This document shows positions 32,453-42,925 of a DNA stretch of 64,000 nucleotides, piece by piece (position 1 is the stretch's first letter; every line of letters starts with the position of its first letter). The DNA is taken from NCBI RefSeq assembly GCF_028640845.1, contig NC_080539.1, positions 165,552,236-165,616,235 on the forward strand, read 5' to 3'. The translations under genes and the position numbers were made by a program. A model generated the notes under the pieces. That model did not search any database. It had not been told where the DNA came from and was given only the letters and a program-made list of their open reading frames with translations. The DNA comes from Ahaetulla prasina. Lineage: Eukaryota > Chordata > Lepidosauria > Squamata > Colubridae.

Positions 32453-34129
32453 CATTTTTGCCACATGGTCATGTCTCGTTTCATAATCTGTCTGGCAATT
32501 TGGCTCCAGCCACTTACCAGGTGAACCACAGTCTCTTTATTTTCACAATCTGCATTCGCTGTTTGCGTCCTGGTTTTTGACGTTTCATCTTTATGCCATT
32601 CGTGGTTGCTTGTCCTTGCTCTTCTGCTGTAAATCTTAAGGCTTTTGTTTCTTTCTTGAGGGGGTCCAATCTGAAGCCATCGTCAAATTTTATTACTGTT
32701 CCCCTTGCCTTCCATTTCTTTCATGCCTTAACCAGGCAGTGTTTTAGCTTTCCAATTTTTCATTTATAGTTGCAACTGTTCGGTTTTATATGACACCTTT
32801 GATTTTGTCACTCTAAAAACAGCTTTCCTATAAACATTTATTAACACCTTTTCTTTGTCATTAAATTATTTAGATCAGTGTTTCTTAATCAGCTTTCTTC
32901 TGTGCTCCACCCCATCCAAGTCCCATTACTGATGAAAAATATTGCCACTTACATGCTTGGCTTGTAAACAGAGCATACTCAGTATGTTTTTAGGTTTATT
33001 TTAAAGGCAGTATTTGCATAATGTACCCCCTTGCTTTTCTGTAGCTTCCTCATATGTACTGTGGTCCCCCATTACGTTTTTTCACTTGGGGCCCCTAAGG
33101 GCCCCTAGAGGTCCATATAGCCATGATTGAGAGCTACTGATTTAGACCTCTGATCACCTCCTACAGATCTGCCTCCCTTCCAATATGCCATGATCACCAT
33201 TTTGCCACGTTTAGTCCAAATCATCTATGTAACTTTAGTGATGTAATGCAAGATGTATTTTCAGATTTTCCCATCTAAAGCATCTGGTTCAGCTTATGTC
33301 TAGTCAGAAATATCTACTGTGTAGTAGGGATTGTCCAAACAATAATTGTCTGATTGTATTACTTGCATTCACATTTTATTTTATAATTTATTTTACATAT
33401 TAAGAGCTGGGTTTTTTTTGCCACCTGGGCATGCAAAACTTGGTTCTAAAAGATGCAAATACTCATAGCTTTCAGCAATTGTTAGGATCTGATTTTAGTG
33501 TCATTCTATTGTTCCATTCTACCTGAATATTCTATTTTTCCTTTTTTTTATTTCAAATGTCAAATATGTATGCAATCCAAATGCCAATCTTATGTCATCA
33601 CTGTATTTAAAAGCAATTTTATTTCTCTAGAGAATTTTTTACAGAGTTTCAAATCATCCATCTAGAGCAAATGTGAGACTTTTGCCTCTCGCTTGGATAA
33701 TTCATAACTCAATAATGTTTTATTCAAAATTACCATCAATAGAAACAGAGTCTGCTAGAAAAAGTCCTCTTCTGAATTTGATCTCTCCAAGTTCTTCTAC
33801 ATTTGTCATCATTATTGTTTTCCATTATTCTAAAATGCATTTTAAAAATTTTATAGTATCAAAAGATTCCAATTATTTTTTAAAATCCAATTATGGAGTA
33901 GTTTGGAATGTTTTTAGTTATTACTCCAGGCCATATAAAGCCTTATTTTATACCTTTAGAATTTTTAAATACTATTTATAACAATCCACAGTTGATCTTT
34001 TGTTCCTCTAGAACTTTTGGATTTTCTCTATAAGGTACATGTTACTGGCAATTATTCTTGTCCACAACTTGAATGTTGTAGATAGACAATTGTTAGGACA
34101 AAAATTGTCGGGTCTTGCTTTTATTTTGT
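32453..34129 (-). other. AT-rich DNA, possibly the rest of the L1-like element
   Basis: Long T-rich stretches on the plus strand (A-rich on the minus strand) resemble a worn minus-strand LINE. I could not find convincing ORF1 or RT motifs. 32875-33150 contains a block (GTGTTTCTTAATC and GGGGCCCCTAAGGGCCCC-like phrasing) that may be a separate DNA element. Confidence 0.3.
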
Positions 34130-34241
34130 CTTTCATGATCATGTTGTACCTTGATGAACGTATCTTTTCTTTTATGTACACTGAGAGCATCTGCACCAAG
34201 ACAAATTCCTTGTGTGTCCAATCACACTTGGCGAATAAAAT
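34130..34241 (+). mobile_element. LINE-K 3' terminus, very short insertion
   Basis: TGTTGTACCTTGATGAACG to CACTTGGCGAATAAAA is the last 110 or so bases of LINE-K, followed directly by (TTCTA)n. It is an extreme 5' truncation. Confidence 0.85.
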
Positions 34242-34315
34242 TCTATTCTATTCTATTCTATTCTATTCTATTCTATTCTATTCTATTCTATTCTATTCTA
34301 TTCTATTCTATTCTA
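34242..34315 (+). repeat. (TTCTA)n microsatellite on a LINE-K tail
   Basis: About 14-15 units directly attached to the LINE-K terminus. Confidence 0.95.
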
Positions 34316-35016
34316 AATGTTTGATCTGCAATGAGCCAGTCCTCTATTGATCTTAGCTGCAACACGCGAGTGAAATGATTTGCAAGATGAGAGTGTAAAA
34401 TGCATTTCAAAATTGACTCGAGTCATCTTATTCTGTTACACTCCAATTTTTCATTTTCTAAGCCTGTTCCCTCCCCACCCCCCATTTTTACTGTCACGGT
34501 ATTTTCCATTTGTTCGGGTTTAGCCTGTTTTTCTATATCAGACATTCATGTAGGCATTTCATTGTACTGGATATACCAAATGTTTTCCAAAATACCAGTA
34601 TTTCTCTTTAGTTTTTAGGGCATTTACTTTGATTTTTATATTTTCAATTAAGCTATGGAAAAATAATGTTCTTTAATTGCCTAGTTTGCTCCAGTTGCTG
34701 GCTTCTACTTTAACATCATTCAATTTTATTAGAAGTTACTACCAATCTCTTAATTCCTGCTTGACTTTGGGAATTGTCTAGCTGTCTAGGATGCATTGTG
34801 TTTCAGACTTTTTTTTTTATTTTCTGATTTTTGTTGTTGTTTTTCTGTTTTAAACTTTGTAGGTTGCTGCTTCCTTTTAAAACTGATCTAGATTCCAACC
34901 TAAGTTTTAATAGATTTTCAAATTTATATATTAGATTTTTATTCCATCTTTATTACCTTATAAAAATTTCAAGATGGTGAACATACATAATACTCCTTCC
35001 TCTTCCTCTTCCTCAG
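34316..35016. other. AT-rich unassigned DNA
   Basis: T-rich sequence of the same character as 32453-34129. No motif was found. Confidence 0.35.
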
Positions 35017-35017
35017 T

Positions 35018-35325
35018 TTTTTTATTTTATTTTATTTTATTTTGTCACAACAGTATATGCAAACATTGACATAAAAACAACAACACATCATATAAACCTA
35101 TATATAAGCTAATATATGTATAAAATATAAAATATAGGCTAAATATGTATATATATAAGCAAATGTATTAATCTGATATAATGAAGGGAACAATAGGACA
35201 GGAACGGTAGGCACGTTTGTGCTCTTATGCAGGCCCCTTATATTCCTCTCAGGAATGGGGTGAGGTCAATAGTGGACAGTTTTTGGTTGAAGCTTTTGGG
35301 ATTTTGAGAAGACACCACAGAGCAA
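35018..35325 (-). mobile_element. LINE-J 3' end fragment
   Basis: A (TTTTA)n run (35018-35042) is followed by the reverse complement of the LINE-J 3' UTR: GGAACAATAGGACAGGAACG, GGTAGGCACG, and CAGGAATGGGGTGAGGTCAA, parallel to 41640-41830. 5'-truncated. Confidence 0.8.
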
Positions 35326-36053
35326 CAACAACCCTGTGAGATGAGTTTGCTGAGAGAGTGACTGGCTCAAAGTCACCCAACTGCCAACCAAATCTGCACA
35401 TGCAAAGCATCATGTAAACATTTTCTTTGGGTAGATTTTAAAGGAGGTAATCTTTGTTTTTGTGATTCTTTTATTCCAAAACGTTTACTCTAAAATATTG
35501 GTGATATTCAGACAATTGTAGCTATGTTTCCTTATTCTGAAGTTCATAATTTTCATTGGCTGCATCAAAATGGATTTTATATCAACTTGTTCTATTGTTT
35601 TTGTAGTACATGTTCAGCTTCAAATCTTTCTTTCATTTTAATTATTCCAATTCATTAATTTCTATGCTTGTAAAACCTGATTTCTTGGTTTATGAGATTT
35701 CTCTGATCCATAAGTTATTGCTCAGTGATATTTGATTCCAGAAATTTTATTTTACAATTTATTTTTAGAAATTGCAACTCAGTGAGTTTGAATCATAATA
35801 ACATGTCATGATTTTTGATTGTCATTGGTTGGCTCCTTTTTTTCAATGACTTATTTCTAGTGGCCTTGCAATTCCTTGACCTAGCAGACTAGTAATACCC
35901 AGAAACCAGAACAGATGCAGCTCTTAAACCAGACAATGTCTCAAATTGTATATAGAAATGGATAGTTGGAATGTTCTTATTTCAATTTTCTAAGTTAAGG
36001 CTTGTCTGGCTTGGAAAACTCTTACCATAGCTATGCTACTCCCAGATCTTGGC
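35326..36053. other. SINE scrap then unassigned DNA
   Basis: 35328-35395 (AACCCTGTGAGATGAG and GACTGGCTCAAAGTCACCCAAC) is a short minus-strand remnant of the SINE family seen at 17922-18275. The remainder is AT-rich, with nothing recognised. Confidence 0.45.
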
Positions 36054-36061
36054 TAGCACAG

Positions 36062-36249
36062 CAGTGGTGTGTTGCCCCCGGTTTGGACCGGTTCTATAGA
36101 ACCGATAGTAAAACCAGTGGGAGGCTCTGCCCACTGACCTAAATGTCATCAAAAGTGATCTGCGCATGCGCAGAAGTTTCTGCACATGGCACATTCCATG
36201 CGTGGGCATGATGTGAACCGGTAGTAAAAGTAAGTAGAACCCACCCCTG
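36062..36249. mobile_element. hAT-type MITE-1-related copy, short
   Basis: Starts CAGTGGTGTGTTGCCCCC and ends GTAGAACCCACCCCTG. The 8-bp duplication has one mismatch (TAGCACAG at 36054-36061; TAGCATAG at 36250-36257). The interior has TGCGCATGCGCAG and two ACCGGT words. The right-hand duplication runs straight into a pentamer repeat. Confidence 0.88.
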
Positions 36250-36348
36250 TAGCATAGCATAGCATAGCATAGCATAGCATAGCAGAGCAGAGCAGAGCAT
36301 TGCAGAGCATTGCAGAGCAGAGCAGAGCAGAGCAAAGCAGAGCAGAGC
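36250..36348 (+). repeat. (AGCAT)n/(AGCAG)n pentamer array
   Basis: Begins as pure AGCAT units in the right target duplication of the adjacent MITE, then changes to AGCAG with a few AGCATTGC interruptions. The long minus-strand frames of repeating Leu-Leu-Cys-Ser are translation artefacts. Confidence 0.93.
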
Positions 36349-37728
36349 ACTCATGTTAGAAGCACCGAGATACATATGGGTTGAAAGGATTAACCGTTGA
36401 CATCACCATTACCTGGGGGATGCCCAGTTGGGGGTTCCTTTCATATCCAGGGCAGGAGCTGGAGCAACCCCGCCCAATAACAGCACTCAAGTCTTGAACG
36501 CAGAGACTTTGGTTGCATTGCGGGCATTCAGCCCCACTATTATGACAAGGTGACATCCCATAACAGAGTTGTTGGTTGTTAGATGGTTGATATTCCCTTT
36601 GTAGCTTAGCTGTCTTCTTGCATATGGAATTGGAATCAGATCTCTTGATTCTTGGCCTTAGGCCGCAAAATGTCATACTGTCTGTCTGCCTGTCTGCCTG
36701 TCTGTCTCTCTCTCTCTCACGCACACATGAGAATCAAACAGTCCTCTATTGCCACAAATTCTGTAGTTAAGTTTCCTGCAGCAAAATACTCTGAAGTGTC
36801 TTGGCCTGCAAAATATGATTGCTGGAGGAAACATGTTGTATTGTTGGTTTTACTGAAGCTTGTCGTATGTGGATGTACGCCTTTTCTTATTTTTTTACAT
36901 TCAAGCCTAATACGGGTCTTCACAGGGTCTCCCATTTTGCAAAAAGTTTTTAATGGCCCTGGCAGACTCCACAAGGGCAGCCGTTGCCATTTTTATGCAT
37001 CGCCTGTTGCTCTGGCTGGATTGGGCTTCAGCCCTCAAGCTTTACTCGATCGGCAGCTAAATTATTTCTTGGGCGTGCGTTGCACAGCCATCACATGCAG
37101 GCCTGCCTCCTGTTTTAGCATTCCAGACCAAGCGCTCCAGCGAGTAAACAGAGACAGAACTCCAGTGCTGTGGATGCTGCTTCCCTTACAAAGATCGCAG
37201 CTGCAGACACAGAGGCCTCCTCGTTCCGGCAAACACAGATTCCATATATCATGGTTCAAATGACTGCCTGCCAGCTAAAATGCCAGGGAACAATCCACAA
37301 AGTGGCTATAAAATAAATGTTTGCAGAGGGTAGCCATTAACCACTAAAAGGGAGGGAGGCTGTCAGATTGGGTGTTGTCAGGTTTTTTTTTAGAAATTTG
37401 ATTACACACACACACACATTCAAAACTGATGTTGCACTTTTAGAAAGTCATTAAAGCCGATGGCCAGGTTCCCTTGCAAGAAGCAATAGGCAGCTGTGGA
37501 GGAATTTGGGGGAATGGGATTGAAGAAACAGAACCGTGTTTAATCTGAAAGGAAAAGCCCTTCAAGGTAGTCCAGGCAAAAAACAACCACCATGAGTATT
37601 AGTACTACCTTTATCGTCAGGCTACAGTAACAGAATCTTGCAAGCGTGAAAAAAATCCCTGTCTTTATTTTTATTTTCCAGAAAACTAGGGAGGGCCCCT
37701 TCCGAGGTGCTTCCCATGGGTTGAGTGG
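36349..37728. other. unique-looking, moderately GC-rich DNA
   Basis: Contains a GACA/CTCT-type run (36680-36720) and a 203-codon plus-strand frame (36652-37263) that starts inside that run and has no motif I recognise. No splice-site-flanked exon is evident. It may be single-copy regulatory or intronic DNA. Confidence 0.35.
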
Positions 37729-37736
37729 GTTCTATG

Positions 37737-38110
37737 CAGAGGTGGTATTCAGCTGGTTCTGACCAGTTCTAGAGAACCTGTAGTGGAAATTTTGAGTAGT
37801 TCGGAGAACCGGCAAATACCACCTCTGACTGGCCCTGCCCCTATCTATTCGCTGCCTCCCGAGTCCCAGCTGATTGAGTCCCAGCTGATCAAGTCCCAGC
37901 TGATTGGCTGGGTCTTCTTTTGTTGACCTGCACAGGGAGCTGGAAAGCAGGTTAGTGGGGTGGGGAGGGAATGGAGATTTTGCAGTATCCTTCTCGAGTG
38001 GGGTGGAAATGGAGATTTTACAGTATCCTTCCCCTGCCACGCCCACCAAGCCATGCCCACCAAGCCATGCCCACAGGACTGGTAGTAAAATTTTTTGAAT
38101 CCCACCACTG
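37737..38110 (-). mobile_element. hAT-type MITE-1 copy with extra 15-bp repeats
   Basis: Ends CAGAGGTGGTATTCAGC and GAATCCCACCACTG, with a perfect 8-bp duplication GTTCTATG (37729-37736 and 38111-38118). It has two GATACTGC-type units in reverse and three tandem GTCCCAGCTGATT words near 37862-37905 not repeated in other copies. Confidence 0.95.
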
Positions 38111-38294
38111 GTTCTATGGGTTGTGATACCTATTCACCAACGATTGTCTAGTCTGCAGCTCTTCCTCCTGTTTCCCAAGGTCATTCCCACAGACCATTAC
38201 AGAAAGGGAAGTTGAAGCCAGGCAGCCTTCAAATGGGATCCAGGATCCAATGAATGTCCCTCTCGCTTATCAGTGTTGTTCTCCCATTACTTAG

Positions 38295-38511
38295 TGAGCT
38301 GTGCTTAGTAGTTAGAATCCAGTATTGCAGGCTGACTCTGCTCACTGCCAGGAGTATGATCCTGATCGGCTCAAGGTTGACAAAGCCTTCCATCTTTCCA
38401 AGACCAGTAAAATGAGGACCCAGATTGTTGGGGGCAATAGGCTGATTCTGTAAACAGCCCTGAAAGTGCTGTAAAACATTACGAGATGGTGTATAAGTCT
38501 AAGTGCTATTG
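38295..38511 (+). mobile_element. tRNA-derived SINE, second family
   Basis: Plus-strand sister of the element at 5272-5494: GAGCTGTGCTTAGTAG head, GAGTATGATCCTGATCGG in place of the B box, AAAATGAGGACCCAGATTG body. Well diverged and without a clear target duplication. Confidence 0.7.
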
Positions 38512-38600
38512 CTAAGTGCTATTCCAAGGAGGGAGGTGTTTTGAGTTTGACCAGAGTACAAGCATAACATACAAAGTGCTCCTGGCTACCAAGATAGATT

Positions 38601-38636
38601 TATGAATGAATGAATGAATGAATGAATGAATGAATG
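38601..38636 (+). repeat. (AATG)n microsatellite
   Basis: Nine tandem ATGA units. Confidence 0.9.
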
Positions 38637-38728
38637 AGAGACTGTGGGCAGTGTAGAATAAAACATTGAAATATAAAACAGTATATATGCTGTGTGTGAA
38701 AGGGCAATTTAAATAAATCAAGTGATTT

Positions 38729-39473
38729 CCAGGTTCTCGCTCAACAATATAGATAGTCCACAACATATGACCATAATTGGGACAGTAATTTTGGTTGCTA
38801 GGGGATGCCATTGTTAAATGAATCTTCACATGACTGGACCTGATTTTACAACCATTTTTTACCATGGTTAAAAAATGGTTAGTGCACAGTTACCATGCAT
38901 TAAGTGAATAATGCAATTGTTAAGCAAATTCCACGATTGGCATTGCCTGTTGGAAAGTGGCTTGGAAGATTGCAGATTGGGACTGGAGGAAGTTGCAACC
39001 AGTTGTAAATGCCAAGTATTCAAATTGTGATCACATGACTGTGGAGTGACTGTGGTGTGAGAATTGTAACTTTGAGGACATTTTATAAATCAGCAGTTCC
39101 CAATCTTTGCGACTTGGCAACCCAGCTGGGGGAGGGAGGTAAAAGGGGAATTGGGCCGCCTGAGCAGTGGGTCGGCTAGCACGTGTAGGCCCACATGCAG
39201 CCCTTGCACAAGGGAAGGCTGGCACGCAGGTGCACAGTTCGATTTGGGCAAGCGGTGGGCTGACACGCCGCTCTCACAAGTTGAAGTGTGCACATGCACG
39301 TTCCGGACAGCCAATCACGTGGCCCAATTCCGAACAGGCCACAGTCTGGTAGTGGTCTGTAGTCTGGGAGTTGAGGACCCCTATTGTAAATCACTTTTTC
39401 TGAGGCCATCGTAGCTTTTGAACTATTTGTTAAACGAATGGTCATAAGTCGAGAACTACCTGTGACAACATCA
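38729..39473. mobile_element. TACAGGTA-type DNA MITE, interrupted
   Basis: Left end CCAGGTTCTCGCTCAAC, right end GTCGAGAACTACCTGTG. The interior has CCATTGTTAAATGAATC, TGATCACATGACTGTGG and TTGTAACTTTGAGGAC words matching the element at 27235-27572. A second MITE (39091-39383) has landed inside it, so the host element is older. Highly diverged. Confidence 0.65.
39091..39383. mobile_element. hAT-type MITE nested in the DNA MITE
   Basis: Starts CAGCAGTTCCCAATCTTTG and ends GAGTTGAGGACCCCTA, flanked by TTATAAAT (39083-39090) and TTGTAAAT (39384-39391), which match at 7 of 8 positions. CpG-containing interior related to 10570-10830. Confidence 0.7.
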
Positions 39474-41635
39474 GTTAGACTCTGACAGGCAAAATGAGCT
39501 CCTCACAGTTTAAGGACTCTTAAATGATTAGGAAGCCAAATGGCTACGGGTAACGGGTTAGATCAATCTACCGTTTCTATATTGAGGTCACACTCTGCAG
39601 AGTTAATAATGGGCATTGAGTTCCAATGAATTACCTTGATGTTTGCCTTTGAAATAATTTTGTCTCACAAGACTCCTCTAGGTCAAACCCCTTATGACAG
39701 GCAGCATTTCAGGTTGGCAAAAAAATCACTTCTTGCAGCGAAATGATGAAGGCACCAATTCCCAGAGTTTGTTTGTAGCTGCTGGTGTTTCTTTTCCGAA
39801 AATATTGCTGTTTTATTTGTCGGTGTGACCCTCGAGAAGAGAAGGGAAAATGTGGAAGGGACGAAATGGGAAAAGAAAGTTGTTAATGGAAGAGAATAAA
39901 AGAAAGGGCAACTTGATTAAAAATATCTGTTCATAAAATTCTAATTTATTTGGAAAGCAACTGACAGTCATCTGTCTTTTTTTCTATTTTTTTTCCTCCC
40001 CTGGAGCAAAAATGTATTGCCATCTGGCTTCTGGTCATTCATTCATGTCTTTGTTTATCATATCTACATCACATCAATATCTGACTGTTAAGTCTGGAAA
40101 TCCCAGCTTTAGGGGAGTTGCAACTGAAACCTTTATCCTAGCTATTCTTCATCTGGGTTTATTCGACATGCTTACTTTGGTTAAAGAGTTCACCAAGAAT
40201 CAAGTGATTTTTTTGGTTTAGGATAGATCATTAACTAAGCTGGTGGTTTCACACAACTGTAAAAAACTTAAAACCTGACCAGTTCTGAAACCAACCAAAT
40301 TTCTCATGCGGGTATGTAACCCCTGAGTCTTTGGTAGCCCTGGTGAACCAGCTTGTGAGAATCTCCATTACTCTGGTCTAGTCACATCTGAACGAAATAA
40401 TTTTTGGTTGCTTTTGTTTTGCTGACAAGCTGTGGCCTTCCAGGATCTTGTCAACTCCTTTTCTCCCATCCCAGGCTCCTTGTTCTACCTGACTTTAATT
40501 TTAATTTCTAGATTTTCTTTTAAATTAAGTTTCACCAAAGGATAAAATAAAAAAGGGGGTGGGGCAGGGCAAAAAAGAGTTAAAGAAAAAGCAAAATCAG
40601 GAGGGCAAAAAGAAAGTTAAAGAGGGAAAGGGGGAAAAAGAAGAACAACTTCCAATTTTCTTCAGTACCCATAGAAGAGCCCAATGCTGGGAAAGATTGA
40701 GGGGAAAAGAAGAACGGGGCGACAGAGAATGAGGTGGCTTGATGGAATCACTGAAGCAGTGGGCCTGAGCCTAAATGGACTCCAGGGGATGGTAGAGGAC
40801 AGGAAGGCCTAGAGGAACGTTGTCCATGAGGTCATGATGGGTCGGACATGACTTTGCAACTAACAACACCAATATAAAAAAATTAACCTCTTATTCTAAA
40901 ATCAACAACGCACAGTATTTCTATAATCATAAAGAGTTCCAACTGTCAAATCTCAACATTAAATATTTGAGATTTTTTTAAAAAAAAATTACAGTTGGCT
41001 TGTGGAAAAACCTATTATCAATCTCTATCATGTTTATTTACAAGAATTGCCTCTGAGCCCTTTTGGTGTTCTTAGAAGACCAATGAATACATAAAATGGG
41101 TGGCTATAACCTGCTGGGCTTTCTGCACGTGGCCATCTTACCAGAAAGATAACTGTGGTGAGTAAGAGAGAGTAAAATGCACCTTGAGGGATAAGATTTG
41201 GTGAATGGTCTGATTTAAGATGGCAGCCCTTTTCTGAAGGGCTGGCTGAGTTTCTGTCTTCTCAACTTTTCAGTTTTGATATATATGGTTTATAGGGCCA
41301 CCCATCTCACGCACAGGTGACTGAGTAGCACACAAGGATTAAAACCACAATGTATAACCCCAGGATAAAACAATGGCCCAACTCACAAAATAAATAAAAA
41401 AACAAAAACATCAATAGGACCAGAGATCACTTAAGTTCTGACTCAAACCTGGGGAAATGCTTCCCTTCCCATCTATTCTCATGGAATTGCTTCCTCATAA
41501 AACCTCTGAATTTTCTATAAACTAACTGGGTCTTTTATAATAATGCATTGTTTTGTTTTCCCACAATACTTTTCATTATAATAAGTGACAATCTGACAAA
41601 ATAGCTTATATTCTGAACAAAACACACCACTTTTA
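39474..41635. other. unassigned DNA, about 2.2 kb
   Basis: Mostly unique-looking. Purine-rich between 40540 and 40720. 40820-40870 contains GTCGGACATGACTTTGCAAC, a common vertebrate repeat scrap. No gene. Confidence 0.4.
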
Positions 41636-41639
41636 TTTA

Positions 41640-42925
41640 TTTATTTTGTCGAGTACATATTAGATAATATATATAAGTATAAGCATGAATTGAATACATA
41701 AAATGAATACAACTAAAGGGAACATTAGGACAGGGATGGTAGGCACGCTGGTGCTCTAAAGCACGCCCCTTACAGACCTCTTAGGAATGGGGTGAGGTCA
41801 ACAGTAGACAGTCTTAGGTTAAAGTTTTGGGGGTTTAGGGATGAGACCACAGAGTCAGGTAGTGCATTCCAGGCATTGACCACTTTGTTACTGAAGTCAT
41901 ATTTTCTGCAATCGAGTTTGGAGCGGTTCACTTTAACTTTGTATCTATTGTGTGCTTGTGTATTGTTGTGTTTGAAGCTGAAGTAGTCATTGACAGGTAG
42001 GACATTGTAGCAGATGATTTTATAATGTTGTGACTTCGGCCCCCGAGCCTGTCCTCATGGAGGAGGATGACTCTGAGAGTGATGGGAAAGAGCCGATAAG
42101 GCCTTCCTCTCCCGGATCCTCCTCTCTGGCACCGCCCTAGGTTCCAGCTGCAGGCCAGGAAGAGGAACTGACAAGGCATCCCTCCCCCGGACCCTCCTCC
42201 TCCCTGGCAATGCCTCAGGTTACAGCTATGGAAGATCAATCTTGGATTGACCTGAGGCAGCGGCGAAAAGATAAGCATGCACAGCAAAGGAAGAGGTGTG
42301 GCAGGCCCAGAGATTGCTGAGTCACTGAGCCACACCCCACAGGGGATAAAAATGGGTGGAGTTGCCATCTGGCCCTTGTGACAGACAAAAAGCTACCAAG
42401 TGCAAACTGCAGATCGGTCGTTTGGGAGTTAAAGGCCTGGACTTTGCAAAGGCTTTCTTTCTGTGAGCTCTTGGCAGCGGATCTTGGACACATGGGCTTC
42501 TCTGTAAGAGATAAAGAACTCAGAACTTGGCAGGCCTTTGCACTGTAGCTGCCAAGTCTTTCCTTCACTACCGAAAATCAGGTCTGTTGCAAATATAAAG
42601 GACTGTGGGACACACATCTCTGCGTCTTCTCTGTGAAGTGGGGGCGGGGGGACAGAACATATGAGCTATGCTCAGGTCATACCGAAGGCAGCATAGTTCT
42701 AAATTTTCTAAACCCAGAATTTCAAGTCTGGTAGCATAAGGTATTTTGTTGCGAGCAGAGGAGTAGAGGACTCTTCTTGTGAAATATTTCTGGACGCACT
42801 CATTTGTATTAATGTCCGATATGCAGTGCGGGTTCCAGACAGACAAGCTGTATTCGAGAATTGGTCTAGCAAATGTTTTGTATGCTCTGGTTAGGAGTGT
42901 AATATTACCGGAGAAGAAGCTACAA
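41640..42925 (-). pseudogene. LINE-J 3' half, interrupted by a solo LTR
   Basis: Minus-strand copy of the element at 7848-9322. The AATAAATAAA tail is at the left (41632-41645), then the 3' UTR (GGTAGGCACGCTGGTGC), then a C-terminal reverse transcriptase frame (41792-42025) and, beyond the LTR, the frame resuming at 42660-42925 with SVWNPHCISDINTNE. Joining across the LTR restores colinearity with 7848-8700. It carries few stops but is truncated at the 5' side (about 42925). Confidence 0.85.
42026..42659 (+). mobile_element. solo LTR, family LTR-A copy 2, inside LINE-J
   Basis: Starts TGTTGTGACTTCGGC and ends GGGGGACAGAACA. The flanks TATAA (42021-42025) and TATGA (42660-42664) match at 4 of 5 positions. 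The uninterrupted LINE-J at 8415-8430 shows that only one copy of this site existed before insertion. TATA-like GGGATAAAAATGGG near 42340. Its first 290 bases have the same acidic, Pro/Ser-rich frame as copy 1, with one stop near 42138, and the basic RQRRKDKHAQQRKR tail. About 85% alike to copy 1 by eye. Confidence 0.93.

Noticed and set aside
31790..32464. 224-codon minus-strand frame
   Set aside because: It runs antisense through solo LTR-B copy 3 and its flanks. No family motif appears on that strand.
36036..36375. Minus-strand frames rich in Leu-Cys-Ser-Ala
   Set aside because: They are translations of the AGCAT/AGCAG pentamer array.
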